NCBI RefSeq assembly: GCF_036227485.1
Contig: NZ_CP109479.1
Location: forward strand, 4,402,001 to 4,466,000
Reading direction: 5' to 3'
DNA from: Streptomyces sp. NBC_01451
GTDB lineage: Bacteria; Actinomycetota; Actinomycetes; Streptomycetales; Streptomycetaceae
DNA: 64,000 bases
Both the position numbers and the translations under genes were made by a program. Shown one piece after another: positions 7,229-20,280 of this stretch. The stretch's first letter is position 1, and the number at the start of each line of letters is the position of its first letter. The notes under the pieces were generated by a model. It was not told where the DNA came from. It worked only from the letters and a program-made list of their open reading frames with translations, and did not search any database.

Positions 7229-8793
7229 CGACGGATTCCCATGTGGCCCACGTGTCCCACACGGTCTCGCCCCGCCGTACGTATCTCATCGGCCGCGCCC
7301 GACCGAACGCGATCGTCGGCCGCAACCGCGAGTCCGGCGAGATCGCGCTCATCATCGTGGGCGCCTTCCTCGGCATGGTGTGCGGCCTGGTCGTCCCCGT
7401 CCTGGCCCTGCGCATCGTGCTGCTGACCGGCTTCCCGATGCTGGCACTGGCAGTGGTGTACGTCCCGTACAAGCGCCGCACGTTCTACAAGTGGTTCGAG
7501 ATCAACCGCAGTTACAAGCGGACGCTCCGCCAGGGAACGGCGTACCGCAGCTCCGTCATGGAGGCCGGCACCCAGATCGACGGCCGCGAGGTCGAGATCG
7601 GCCCGCCCCCCGGCATCGGCCGCATCAACTGGCTCGCGGCCCCGTTCGGCCCGGACGAGATCGCCGTACTCCTGCACGCGGACCGCCGTACGGTGACGGC
7701 GGCGATCGAGATCGAGGGCCCCGGCGTCGGCCTGCGCGACAGCGAGGACCAGGAAGCCCTCGTCGACCGCTTCGGCACCCTCCTCAAGCACGTGGCGAAC
7801 GGCGACGGCTTCGTCACCCGCCTCCAGATGCTCGCCCGCACCCTCCCCGCCGACCCGGACGCCCACGCCAAGGACGTGGCCGTCCGCGGCGACGAGAAGT
7901 CACCGCAGTGGCTTCAGCACTCGTACGACCAGTTGCAGTCCATGGTGTCGACGAGCAGCGAGCAGCACCGCGCGTACCTCGTCGCCTGTATGCACTTCAA
8001 CCGCGAACTCGCCGCCGAGGCCCACACGATGGCCCGCGCGGCACGCCCGCACAACGGCAGGAAGATCGACCGGGACGCGGGCCTCGCGGTGGTCATGGCC
8101 CGCGAACTGACGGACATCTGCTCCCGGCTCCAGGAGGCGGACATCCGCGTCCGCCAGCCCCTCGGCCAGGGCAGACTCGCCTCCCTCATCCACTCCATGT
8201 ACGACCCGGACCACCCGATCGACCACCTCCAGGCGATGACGAAGCGCAACGCCTGGCCGGCCGAACTGGACGCCATGGAGCCGACGTACCTCCAGGCGAA
8301 GACCCGCGAGTCGTCGACCCGCGCCCCCTGGTGCCACTCCACGGCGTGGGTGAAGGAATGGCCGATGACCCCGGTGGGCGTCAACTTCCTCGCCCCGCTC
8401 CTCGTCCACACTCCCGACGTCATCCGCACGGTCGCCGTCACCATGGACCTCGAACCCACCGAGGTGGCCATCGAGCGCATGCTGACGGAGAAGACGAACG
8501 ACGACGCCGAGGCGAGCCGGGCCGCCAAGATGAACCGCACGGTCGACCCCCGCGATGTGGCCTCCCACAACCGCATCGACCAGCGCGGCGAGGACCTCGC
8601 GAGCGGCGCGGCCGGCGTGAACCTGGTCGGCTACATCACCGTCTCCTCCCGCTCACCGGAGGCCCTGGCGCGCGACAAGCGCACGATAAGGGCGTCGGCG
8701 GGCAAGTCGTACCTGAAGCTGGAGTGGTGCGACCGAGAGCACCACCGAGCGTTCGTCAACACACTCCCGTTCGCCACCGGAATCCGAAGGTAG
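7225..8793 (+). CDS. cmdC: SCO6880-family membrane-associated protein
   Basis: A 522-residue protein with two closely spaced membrane helices near residues 40-80 (IALIIVGAFLGMVCGLVVPVLALRIVLLTGFPMLALAVVYV), followed by a large cytoplasmic part. It matches what I know as the SCO6880 family, which in actinobacteria occurs next to VirB4-like ATPases; the N-terminus resembles the PrgI/TcpE type of small T4SS membrane subunits fused to the N-terminal part of a VirB4-like protein that lacks Walker motifs. The start is TTG at 7225, preceded by GGAGGTGA at 6 nt and overlapping the cmdD stop. Likely the partner that docks the next gene's ATPase to the membrane. Confidence 0.8.
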   Translation: MTTDSHVAHVSHTVSPRRTYLIGRARPNAIVGRNRESGEIALIIVGAFLGMVCGLVVPVLALRIVLLTGFPMLALAVVYVPYKRRTFYKWFEINRSYKRTLRQGTAYRSSVMEAGTQIDGREVEIGPPPGIGRINWLAAPFGPDEIAVLLHADRRTVTAAIEIEGPGVGLRDSEDQEALVDRFGTLLKHVANGDGFVTRLQMLARTLPADPDAHAKDVAVRGDEKSPQWLQHSYDQLQSMVSTSSEQHRAYLVACMHFNRELAAEAHTMARAARPHNGRKIDRDAGLAVVMARELTDICSRLQEADIRVRQPLGQGRLASLIHSMYDPDHPIDHLQAMTKRNAWPAELDAMEPTYLQAKTRESSTRAPWCHSTAWVKEWPMTPVGVNFLAPLLVHTPDVIRTVAVTMDLEPTEVAIERMLTEKTNDDAEASRAAKMNRTVDPRDVASHNRIDQRGEDLASGAAGVNLVGYITVSSRSPEALARDKRTIRASAGKSYLKLEWCDREHHRAFVNTLPFATGIRR

Positions 8794-8806
8794 GGCTGAT
8801 GCGCTG

Positions 8807-10240
8807 ATGCGGGATCCGCTGACCGCCCTCACCGACACCTTCACGTCCTTCCTCTTCGGCAAGATCGAGACGACCCGCCTGCCCGTCCGCACCTCCACGG
8901 GCCAGGCCCAGGCCGTCTACCTCCCCACGGCCGCCCCCGGCCTAGGCGACTCCGGCGTCATCATCGGCCGCGAGGTCTACTCAGGGAAGGGCTACATCTA
9001 CGACCCCTTCCAGCTGTACGGCCAGCAACTCCCCGCCCCCCACTGGCTGGTGCTGGGCGAATCGGGCAACGGCAAGTCGGCCCTGGAGAAGACCTACGTC
9101 CTACGCCAGCTCCGCTTCCGGGACCGCCAGGTGGTCGTCCTCGACGCACAGGGCGAGGACGGCGTCGGCGAATGGAACCTCATCGCGGAGGAGTTGGGGA
9201 TAACCCCCATCCGCCTGGACCCGATGGCCGCACTGGACATGGGGATCCGCCTCAACCCCCTCGACCCCGCCATCACCACCACAGGCCAACTCGCCCTGCT
9301 CCGCACGATCATCGAAGTGGCGATGGGCCACGGCCTGGACGAACGCTCCGGCTTCGCCCTCAAGGTCGCGCACGCCTACGTCAACGAGACGATCGTCGAA
9401 CGCCAGCCGGTCCTGACGGACATCGTCGAGCAACTCCGCCACCCCGAGCCGGAGTCGGCGGAAGCGATGAACGTCGCCCTGGACGACGTACGGGCCTGGG
9501 GCCTCGACGTGGCCCTGGTCATCGACCGTCTCGTCGACGGCGACCTGCGAGGCATGTTCGACGGCCCGACGACGATCGGCATCGACCTCGACGCCCCCCT
9601 GATCGTCTTCGACCTGTCCCACATCGACCGCAACTCCATCGCCATGCCGATCCTCATGGCGATCATCGGCGTGTGGCTGGAGCACACCTGGATCCGCCCC
9701 GACCGGAAGAAGCGCATCTTCCTGGTCGAGGAGGCCTGGCACATCATCAGCAGCCCGTTCGTGGCCCAGCTCTTCCAGCGCCTGCTGAAGTTCGGCCGCC
9801 GTCTCGGCCTGTCCTTCGTGGCGGTCGTCCACCACCTGAGCGACGTGGTGGACGGAGCGGCGGCGAAGGAGGCCTCGGCGATCCTCAAAATGGCGTCGAC
9901 ACGGACGATCTACGCCCAGAAGGCCGACGAGGCAAGGGCAACGGGGCGCGTCATCGGCCTACCCCGCTGGGCGGTGGAAATCATCCCGACCCTGACACCG
10001 GGCATCGCCGTCTGGGACGTCAACGGCAACGTCCAGGTCGTCAAACACCTCGTCACGGAGACGGAACGGGCCCTCGTCTTCACCGACCGGGCGATGACGG
10101 AGTCGTCCCGCGACCGCGACCTCCAGCTGACCGACGACGCCCTGAGAGCCGCGGAACTGGAGGCCGAGGAACGCGCGGCGGCCTTCGTCGAACAGCATCT
10201 CAGCGATCTCGACGACTCCTCCGAGTCCACGGTGGCGTGA
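8807..10240 (+). CDS. cmdB: VirB4/TraC-like ATPase
   Basis: A 477-residue P-loop ATPase of the VirB4/HerA class that powers protein or DNA translocation machines. Walker A is GESGNGKS at residues 84-91; Walker B is IFLVEEA at 303-309, followed by FGRRLGLSFVAVVHHLSDV, the sensor/arginine region typical of VirB4. The N-terminal VirB4 domain is missing here and seems to be supplied by cmdC, so the pair would equal one split VirB4. ATP/GTP-binding CmdB (SCO4127) is, as I recall, the member whose deletion alone gives the developmental phenotype. The ATG at 8807 lies 13 bp after the cmdC stop, and the gene ends 4 bp before cmdA. Confidence 0.85.
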   Translation: MRDPLTALTDTFTSFLFGKIETTRLPVRTSTGQAQAVYLPTAAPGLGDSGVIIGREVYSGKGYIYDPFQLYGQQLPAPHWLVLGESGNGKSALEKTYVLRQLRFRDRQVVVLDAQGEDGVGEWNLIAEELGITPIRLDPMAALDMGIRLNPLDPAITTTGQLALLRTIIEVAMGHGLDERSGFALKVAHAYVNETIVERQPVLTDIVEQLRHPEPESAEAMNVALDDVRAWGLDVALVIDRLVDGDLRGMFDGPTTIGIDLDAPLIVFDLSHIDRNSIAMPILMAIIGVWLEHTWIRPDRKKRIFLVEEAWHIISSPFVAQLFQRLLKFGRRLGLSFVAVVHHLSDVVDGAAAKEASAILKMASTRTIYAQKADEARATGRVIGLPRWAVEIIPTLTPGIAVWDVNGNVQVVKHLVTETERALVFTDRAMTESSRDRDLQLTDDALRAAELEAEERAAAFVEQHLSDLDDSSESTVA

Positions 10241-10244
10241 CGCG

Positions 10245-11729
10245 ATGAGACCGGACGAACGGCACGGAGGCAACCAGCGACAGGGCCAACGCGGCGTCTC
10301 CGACGGCCTGTTGATCGGCCTGATCGGGTTTCTGCTCGGCGTGACGGTACTGGTCTGGTCGGCAACAGGCCTCGCGAGCCTGCTCTCCCACGGCGCCTGG
10401 CCACAGGGGGTCACGTTCACCCGTACCCCGGAGGCGCTGCGCCACCTGATCACGGAGCCGAGCGACATGCCGGGCGCCTGGCCCCGGACACCTGCGGGCC
10501 GGCTCTCGGGCTGGGGGCTGTTCTGGGGCCTGTTCATCGGCCAGCTGATGATCCTGTTCGTCCTGACGGTGTTCGTGGTGGGCACCCTGGCCCGCTGGAA
10601 GGCGGTACGGGCGGCGAGAAGGGCGACGCGCGGGCACCCCCGCCACGAGGCCGAGGCCGAAGCCCGGGTTCCGGTCGAAACCGAGGTCCCGGTGCAACGT
10701 ACGGAACCGCCAGTGGTCGCGATGGAGAAGGCCACCGAAAGGACTCCACCGGCAGAGACCCCCTCGACGCCCCCTATCCCAACAGACAGCAAACGGGTGG
10801 GCGGTTGGGAAACAATCTTCTTCGGCACCCAGGACACCCGCACCCACCCCGCGGCCCAGGCCGTCCAGGACGCCGAGGGCCCCGCGCTCGTCCTCACCTC
10901 CAACCCCGCCCTCTGGCAGGAGACGAAGGACGCCCGGGCCAAACTCGGCCCCGTCCTCCTCTACGACCCCACCCACCTCTGCGACACCCCGTCCCGCCTC
11001 CACTGGCCCCCCACCACGGGCTGCGAGGACAGACCCACCGCAGCCGCAAGAGCAGCCGCGCTCCTCGCCCCGGTCCGCCCCACCGCGAAGATCGACCGGA
11101 CAACCGCGGAAACCGCCGAGACCCTCCTCCGCAGCTACCTCCACGCAGCCGCGACGGACGGCCGCACGGTCCGCCACGTACACCGCTGGTCCCAGGGCAC
11201 TAACGTCCAGGAAGCCGTACGCATCCTCCGCACCAACCCCAAGGCCGCCCCCGGCGCCGCCGGCGAACTCGAAGCCGCGCTCACCGCGCACCCCGAACGC
11301 CGGGACATCGCGCAGGAGTTGACGAGCCGAGCCCTCACCGCGCTCTCGACGGTGAACGTCCGCGAGGCGTGTACGGCGAACCGAAGTGATGCCCTCGTGC
11401 TGGATTCCTTCATCGCCGAAGGGGGCACGCTCTATGTGGTCGGTGAACCGATCGAGGACCCCAGAACGAACCCGGGCGCGATGCCCCTCCTGACGGCACT
11501 TACCGCAAGCGTGGTCGAGCGCGGCCGGAGCATGGCCGAACGGTCATCCTCCGGTCGCCTCGACCCACCAATGACGCTCGTCCTGGACGACGTCGCGGCG
11601 GTCGCCCCGCTCCCCCAGCTCCCGGAACTGCTCACCACCGGCGCGGACCGGGGCATGCCCACCCTGGCCCTGCTCCGGTCAAAGGAACAACTCCGAGCAC
11701 GATGGCCCCACCACGACCTACGGGTGTGA
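10245..11729 (+). CDS. cmdA: VirD4/TraG-like coupling-type protein without clear Walker A
   Basis: A 494-residue protein with two N-terminal membrane helices (about 20-45 and 88-112), a Glu/Pro-rich linker, then a soluble domain. The end of the domain (MTLVLDDVAAVAPLPQLPELLTTGADRGMPTLALLRS) matches the Walker B and following region of VirD4/TraD coupling proteins, and the middle LVLTSNPALWQETKDARAKLGPVLLYDP matches their second conserved block. The region where Walker A is expected does not show GxxxxGKS, so ATP binding is doubtful. It ends 12 bp inside the convergent GNAT gene's end. In T4SS these proteins select the cargo; here no relaxase is encoded nearby, so the cargo is unknown. Confidence 0.75.
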   Translation: MRPDERHGGNQRQGQRGVSDGLLIGLIGFLLGVTVLVWSATGLASLLSHGAWPQGVTFTRTPEALRHLITEPSDMPGAWPRTPAGRLSGWGLFWGLFIGQLMILFVLTVFVVGTLARWKAVRAARRATRGHPRHEAEAEARVPVETEVPVQRTEPPVVAMEKATERTPPAETPSTPPIPTDSKRVGGWETIFFGTQDTRTHPAAQAVQDAEGPALVLTSNPALWQETKDARAKLGPVLLYDPTHLCDTPSRLHWPPTTGCEDRPTAAARAAALLAPVRPTAKIDRTTAETAETLLRSYLHAAATDGRTVRHVHRWSQGTNVQEAVRILRTNPKAAPGAAGELEAALTAHPERRDIAQELTSRALTALSTVNVREACTANRSDALVLDSFIAEGGTLYVVGEPIEDPRTNPGAMPLLTALTASVVERGRSMAERSSSGRLDPPMTLVLDDVAAVAPLPQLPELLTTGADRGMPTLALLRSKEQLRARWPHHDLRV

Positions 11730-12326
11730 CTCCCGCTCCATCACAAACTCCAACTCCCACTCCACCTCGGACTCGGAATGGGACTCGGACTGGGAGTGGG
11801 AGTGAGAGTCGGCGGAGCCCCTAGCCAACGGCACGGTGACCCCACTGGGCACGAACCCCACGCGCCGATAGAACCGCTGCGCACGCGCGTTGTCCTGATG
11901 GACGATCAACCGCACCCGCTCTGCGCCCGCGGCCTCCCAGGCCCACTCGAGAGCGGCGTCGAAGAGCACGTCGGTCAGCCCGCACCCCCGGTGCTCCGGC
12001 AGCATGAACACCCCGACAATGTGCCCCTGCCGCTGCTCGACGACGGCCCCCGTCCAATCAGTCGACCCAGGCTCCTCGACAAGCACCACAAGCCCGCCGA
12101 CCCACTCCCCGTCGGGCCCCTCGGCGATGATCTGCTGAGCACCGGTCGTCCCCTCGGCCGCCCGCTGCGTCCGCTCCTGCCAGAAGGAATCAGGCCGGCC
12201 CACAGCCTCCTCGTACGTCTCCAGGAAGGCGAGGTGCGCGACGGGATCCCGCAGGGCAGCCAGCCGAAGCTCCTTGGCGGCACGCCACTCGTCCGCCCGC
12301 ACGGACCTGACCACAAAGCTGCTCAT
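11718..12326 (-). CDS. GNAT family N-acetyltransferase
   Basis: A 202-residue acetyltransferase. The order of GNAT motifs is visible: the beta-strand with VVRSVRADEWRAAKELRLAAL at the start, VGVFMLPEHRGCGLTDVLFDAALEWAWEAGA (acetyl-CoA binding, Q/RxxGxG/A here as HRGCGL), and RVRLIVHQDNARAQRFYRRVGFVPSG. The substrate cannot be predicted. The ATG at 12326 is chosen because the longer frame upstream runs through the rRNA terminator. The last 30 residues (SHSHSQSESHSESEVEWELE) are a low-complexity tail encoded by degenerate hexamer-like repeats at 11745-11810, unusual for the family and probably a late expansion. Confidence 0.85.
   Translation of the reverse strand: MSSFVVRSVRADEWRAAKELRLAALRDPVAHLAFLETYEEAVGRPDSFWQERTQRAAEGTTGAQQIIAEGPDGEWVGGLVVLVEEPGSTDWTGAVVEQRQGHIVGVFMLPEHRGCGLTDVLFDAALEWAWEAAGAERVRLIVHQDNARAQRFYRRVGFVPSGVTVPLARGSADSHSHSQSESHSESEVEWELEFVMERESHP
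11745..11810. repeat. Degenerate short repeats (ctcggactcggaatggg type)
   Basis: About 66 bp of repeats of CTCG/GAGTG-type words, such as ctcggactcgg and gggagtgggagtg. They code for the Ser/Glu/His tail of the GNAT protein and are likely products of slippage. Confidence 0.55.
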
Positions 12327-12366
12327 AGCGATCACGGTAGTGCCCCCGCGGAAATCCGGAAAACAA

Positions 12367-12398
12367 AAAACCCCCGCACTCGAAAGTGCGGGGGTTTT
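12367..12398 (-). terminator. rRNA operon terminator
   Basis: Perfect 14-bp arms AAAACCCCCGCACT (12367-12380) and its complement (12385-12398) with a 4-nt loop. On the minus strand a T-run (TTTTTTGTTTT) follows. It lies about 12 bp after the 5S gene and is a classical intrinsic terminator, rare in strength for this GC-rich genome. Confidence 0.92.
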
Positions 12399-12409
12399 CG
12401 TAATATTTG

Positions 12410-12527
12410 TTCGGCGGTGTCCTACTCTCCCACAGGGTCCCCCCTGCAGTACCATCGGCGCTGTGAGGCTTAGCTTCCGGGTTCGGAATGTAACCGGGCG
12501 TTTCCCTCACGCTATGACCACCGAAAC
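12410..12527 (-). rRNA. rrf: 5S ribosomal RNA
   Basis: About 118 nt on the minus strand, beginning GTTTCGGTGGTCATAGCG and containing the conserved CCCGGTTACATTCCGAAC and GGTACTGCAGGGG blocks; it ends in GGACACCGCCGAAC, which pairs with the 5' end. It follows the 23S gene in the same operon, after a spacer of about 90 bp. Exact ends may be off by one or two bases. Confidence 0.95.
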
Positions 12528-12596
12528 ACGGTGAAACACATATCAACCGCACCACCCAGTGGCCCCGGGCGGGGTTGTTCGTGGTTTCAGAACCAA

Positions 12597-12613
12597 CACA
12601 GTGGACGCGAGCA
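12597..12613 (-). ncRNA. Right arm of the 23S processing stem
   Basis: On the plus strand CACAGTGGACGCGAGCA (12597-12613) is the exact reverse complement of 15745-15761. The two arms flank the 23S gene, so the precursor folds into a long stem, the usual RNase III target that frees 23S rRNA. Confidence 0.75.
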
Positions 12614-12619
12614 ACTGAG

Positions 12620-17598
<4,979 letters not shown>

Positions 17599-17619
17599 GT
17601 CAACCCGTAATCGGGTCAC

Positions 17620-18020
17620 ACCACGAGAGCGGAACAGTCAGGCGGAATAAGCCCGACCGTTCACAGCGTCCTCGCTGTGTTTACTACTTCAAAGGAACCT
17701 CAACCCACAGACAAAAGCCTGTGAGCCGGGGTATCAACAAACTTGGCGTTGATTTTTGGCACGCTGTTGAGTTCTCAAGGAACGGACGCTTCCTTCGTAC
17801 TCACCCAAGAACACTCTCAGGCTTTCCTCCGGGCAGTTTCCCTTCGGTCCTACTATTCTTGCTGTTGTACTGTCCTGCTGTTTCGCTGTCTTGCGTTTCC
17901 GACTCTACCAGACCGTTTCCGTATCCGATTTCCTCGGTGCTTTCCAGGTTCCCGCTTTCGCGTTTCCCTTTCCGGCGACTCTGACTCTACCAGACCGTTT
18001 CGGGCCTGATTCCCAGTCAG
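17620..18020 (-). promoter_or_regulatory. rRNA promoter and leader region
   Basis: Two copies of an identical block, minus-strand GAAACGGTCTGGTAGAGTC (plus-strand 17901-17919 and 17983-18001), start 82 bp apart. Each holds TAGAGT preceded by TGG, as in Streptomyces rrn promoters that carry tandem start sites, with no strong -35 box. Nearer the 16S gene lies the conserved leader TTGAGAACTCAACAGCGTG, the precursor-processing and antitermination-type block of actinobacterial rRNA operons. The two promoter copies are inferred from repetition and from memory of S. coelicolor rrnD-like leaders. Confidence 0.7.
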
Positions 18021-18303
18021 TGGGGCTTGTCCTCCCGGCTGTTGGGCCGTTCCGACGTCCCAAACCTTAGCGGATCCACTCGGCGATTCCCAATCGGGCC
18101 GCTTCGCTTCATCGAGCCCCATTCGAATTGAATTCGGGCACACCGAAAACAACCCCGGCTGGGAGATCGTGCTGATGGTTTGGGTTGCCGCTACTGCGGC
18201 GGAGGTGCTGCCGCAGAACCGTTACGGCCCCGTGGCAACCCGGAGAACTTTACGGATCGGGCTGGGCGATGTCAAGCACCCCCTGTCTGCCCTGTCAAGA
18301 TCT

Positions 18304-18852
18304 TTAGTCGAGGTCGCTGAGTCGCCCGCCGGCGTCCGGCTGGGCGTGCTCCACGCGGCGCAGGAGGCGGGTGAGGACGTCGCCGAGCCTGGCGCGTTCG
18401 TCCTGGGAGAGGTCCTGGAGAAGGTCCTCCTCGAAGACGGTCGCCAGGCGCATCGCCTCCAGCCACTTCTCGCGGCCCTCGTAGGTCAGTTCCACGATCA
18501 CGCGGACCCGGTTGGACTCGTCGCGCGCCCTGGTGACGAGTCCCTCCGTCACCATCCGGTCGATCCGGTGGGTCATCGCGGCCGGCGTCAGGCCCAGCCG
18601 CTTCGCCAGGTCGCTCGGGCCCATGCGATAGGGGGCACCGGAGAGCACCATCGCCTTGAGCACCTCCCACTCGGCGTTGCTGATGCCGAGCGTGGCGGTC
18701 TGACGTCCGTACGCGACGTTCATGCGCCGGTTCAGCCGGCCGAGGGCCGCGACGATCTTCTCGACCTGGGGGTCGAGATCCCTGAACTCGCGCTGGTAGG
18801 CGGCGATCTGCTCATCGAGCGTCGGTTCGCCGACGCCGGGGGTGTCACCCAT
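18304..18852 (-). CDS. MarR family transcriptional regulator
   Basis: A 182-residue winged-helix regulator, divergent from the MFS transporter. It has the MarR layout: N-terminal helices, then the HTH (ISNAEWEVLKAMVLSG, GPSDLAKRLGLTPAAMTHRIDRMVTEGLVTR) at about residues 58-109, the wing (RARDESNRVRVIVELTYEGRE, with DxRxxxVxLTxxG pattern) at about 109-130 and C-terminal dimer helices. It probably represses the transporter gene, its own gene, or both, by binding the inverted repeats in the 135-bp gap, and is released by a small-molecule ligand that the transporter may export. The ATG at 18852 is the natural start. Confidence 0.9.
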   Translation of the reverse strand: MGDTPGVGEPTLDEQIAAYQREFRDLDPQVEKIVAALGRLNRRMNVAYGRQTATLGISNAEWEVLKAMVLSGAPYRMGPSDLAKRLGLTPAAMTHRIDRMVTEGLVTRARDESNRVRVIVELTYEGREKWLEAMRLATVFEEDLLQDLSQDERARLGDVLTRLLRRVEHAQPDAGGRLSDLD

Positions 18853-18882
18853 GTGCGCAGTATCCCATGCGAGCGCTTGGCG

Positions 18883-18932
18883 TCGAAGTCCTTCGAGGTG
18901 TACTGTTCAAGTCTTAACTTTAGCTTCGAAGT
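18883..18932. promoter_or_regulatory. Probable MarR operator sites
   Basis: Between the divergent MarR and MFS genes lie TCGAAG-TC-CTTCGA (18883-18896), a perfect 6+6 inverted repeat, and ACTTTAGCTTCGAAGT (18917-18932), which has ACTT/AAGT arms and a CTTCGAAG core. Both share the CTTCGA word. Such pairs are typical of MarR control of a divergent gene. Confidence 0.55.
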
Positions 18933-18987
18933 CTTCACTCCTAACTCTTTCGGTAGGCGTACGACTTCGCGATCAAGGCAGGTGAAA

Positions 18988-20280
18988 GTGACCAGGGCGA
19001 TGGGCGCAGCGATGCGCCGGATCCATGTGGGCAACGCACTCAGCGCGTTCGGGCTCGGCTTCACCGTCCCCTATCTGTACGTCTATGTGGCGCAGGTGCG
19101 GGGACTGGGAGCCATGACGGCGGGTCTCGTACTCGCCGTCTTCGCTGTGGCTGCGCTGATCGTGCTGCCGTTCGCCGGGCGGGCCATCGTCCGGCGTGGC
19201 CCGCTGCCGGTGCTGCTCGTCGCTCTGGTCACCGCCGCGGTCGGCGCGATGGGCCTCGGGCTCGCCGCCAACGCGACCGCCGTACTCCTCGCCGCTGTGG
19301 CGCTGGGGGCCGGGCAGGCCGTGATGCAGCCGGCGCTCGCGACGATGATCGTGGACTTCTCGTCGGCGGAGACCCGGTCGAGGGCCTTCGCCACCCAGTT
19401 CTTCCTGCAGAACCTCGGGCTCGGCGTGGGTGGGCTCATCGGTGGGCATCTCGTGGACACGACCCGGGTCGGCTCGTTCACCCTGCTGTTCGCCATCGAG
19501 GCGGCGATGTTCCTGCTGCTCGCCGTGATCATGGCGACCGTACGGATGCCTCGTTCGGCACGGATCGACGGTGCGCCGAAGCAGACCAAGGGCAGTTGGA
19601 AGCAGTTGCTCGGGAACCGGGCGATGGTGCAGCTGTGTGTGCTGGGTTTCGTTCTCTTCTTCGCCTGCTACGGGCAGTTCGAGTCGGGGCTGAGCGCGTA
19701 CGGGGTCGAGGCGGCCGGGATCTCGACGTCCGCGCTCGGGTCGGCGCTGGCTGCGAACACCGCGGTGATCGTGGTCGCGCAGTTCGCGGTGCTCCGGTTC
19801 GTCGAGCGGCAGAAGCGGTCCCGGGTGATCGCGGCCGTCGGGATCCTGTGGGCCGTCGCGTGGGGCGTGGCCGGGTATGCGGGGCTCGGGCACGGCAGCC
19901 AGGCCATGGCGACCGCCGCGTTCGTGTCGACGTACGCGTTGTTCGGGCTCGGGGAGGCGATGCTGTCGCCGACCGTCGCGCCGCTGGTGGCCGATCTGGC
20001 GCCGGACGGGATGGCGGGGCAGTACAACTCGGCGTTCGCCCTGGTGAAGCAGCTCGCGCTGGCTGTCGGTCCGGCGGTGGGCGGGCCGCTCGGGGCTTCG
20101 CTGCACGGGCCGTACATCGTGATGTTCCTGCTGTTCTCGCTGGGGATCAGCGTCCTCGCCGTACGGCTGGGGCGGCAGCTGACCCCCGTACAGAATCAGC
20201 CGTCTCTGGCGCGGCGGAGTCGGGTGGTCGCGCAGGGCGGGGCTCCGGTGGACTCCGGGTCCGTGGTGCCGGCTAGGTAG
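18988..20280 (+). CDS. MFS transporter (efflux type)
   Basis: A 430-residue major-facilitator transporter with about 12 membrane helices. Useful signs are NALSAFGLGFTVPYLYVYVAQVRGL in helix 1, the loop 2-3 region FAGRAIVRRGPLPVLLVALVT (G-x-L-x-D/R-R-x-G pattern) and the repeated six-helix halves either side of the loop RMPRSARIDGAPKQTKGSWKQLL. It resembles DHA1-type drug exporters; the substrate is unknown. The GTG at 18988 is chosen because GGCAGGTGA lies 3 to 8 bp before it; the alternative ATG is at 19000. It shares an intergenic region with a MarR gene and its end overlaps the convergent phosphatase gene by 8 bp. Confidence 0.85.
   Translation: MTRAMGAAMRRIHVGNALSAFGLGFTVPYLYVYVAQVRGLGAMTAGLVLAVFAVAALIVLPFAGRAIVRRGPLPVLLVALVTAAVGAMGLGLAANATAVLLAAVALGAGQAVMQPALATMIVDFSSAETRSRAFATQFFLQNLGLGVGGLIGGHLVDTTRVGSFTLLFAIEAAMFLLLAVIMATVRMPRSARIDGAPKQTKGSWKQLLGNRAMVQLCVLGFVLFFACYGQFESGLSAYGVEAAGISTSALGSALAANTAVIVVAQFAVLRFVERQKRSRVIAAVGILWAVAWGVAGYAGLGHGSQAMATAAFVSTYALFGLGEAMLSPTVAPLVADLAPDGMAGQYNSAFALVKQLALAVGPAVGGPLGASLHGPYIVMFLLFSLGISVLAVRLGRQLTPVQNQPSLARRSRVVAQGGAPVDSGSVVPAR

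Noticed and set aside
18169..18987. Upstream extension of the MFS frame
   Set aside because: It is the antisense of the MarR gene; the real start is the GTG at 18988 with a good ribosome-binding site.
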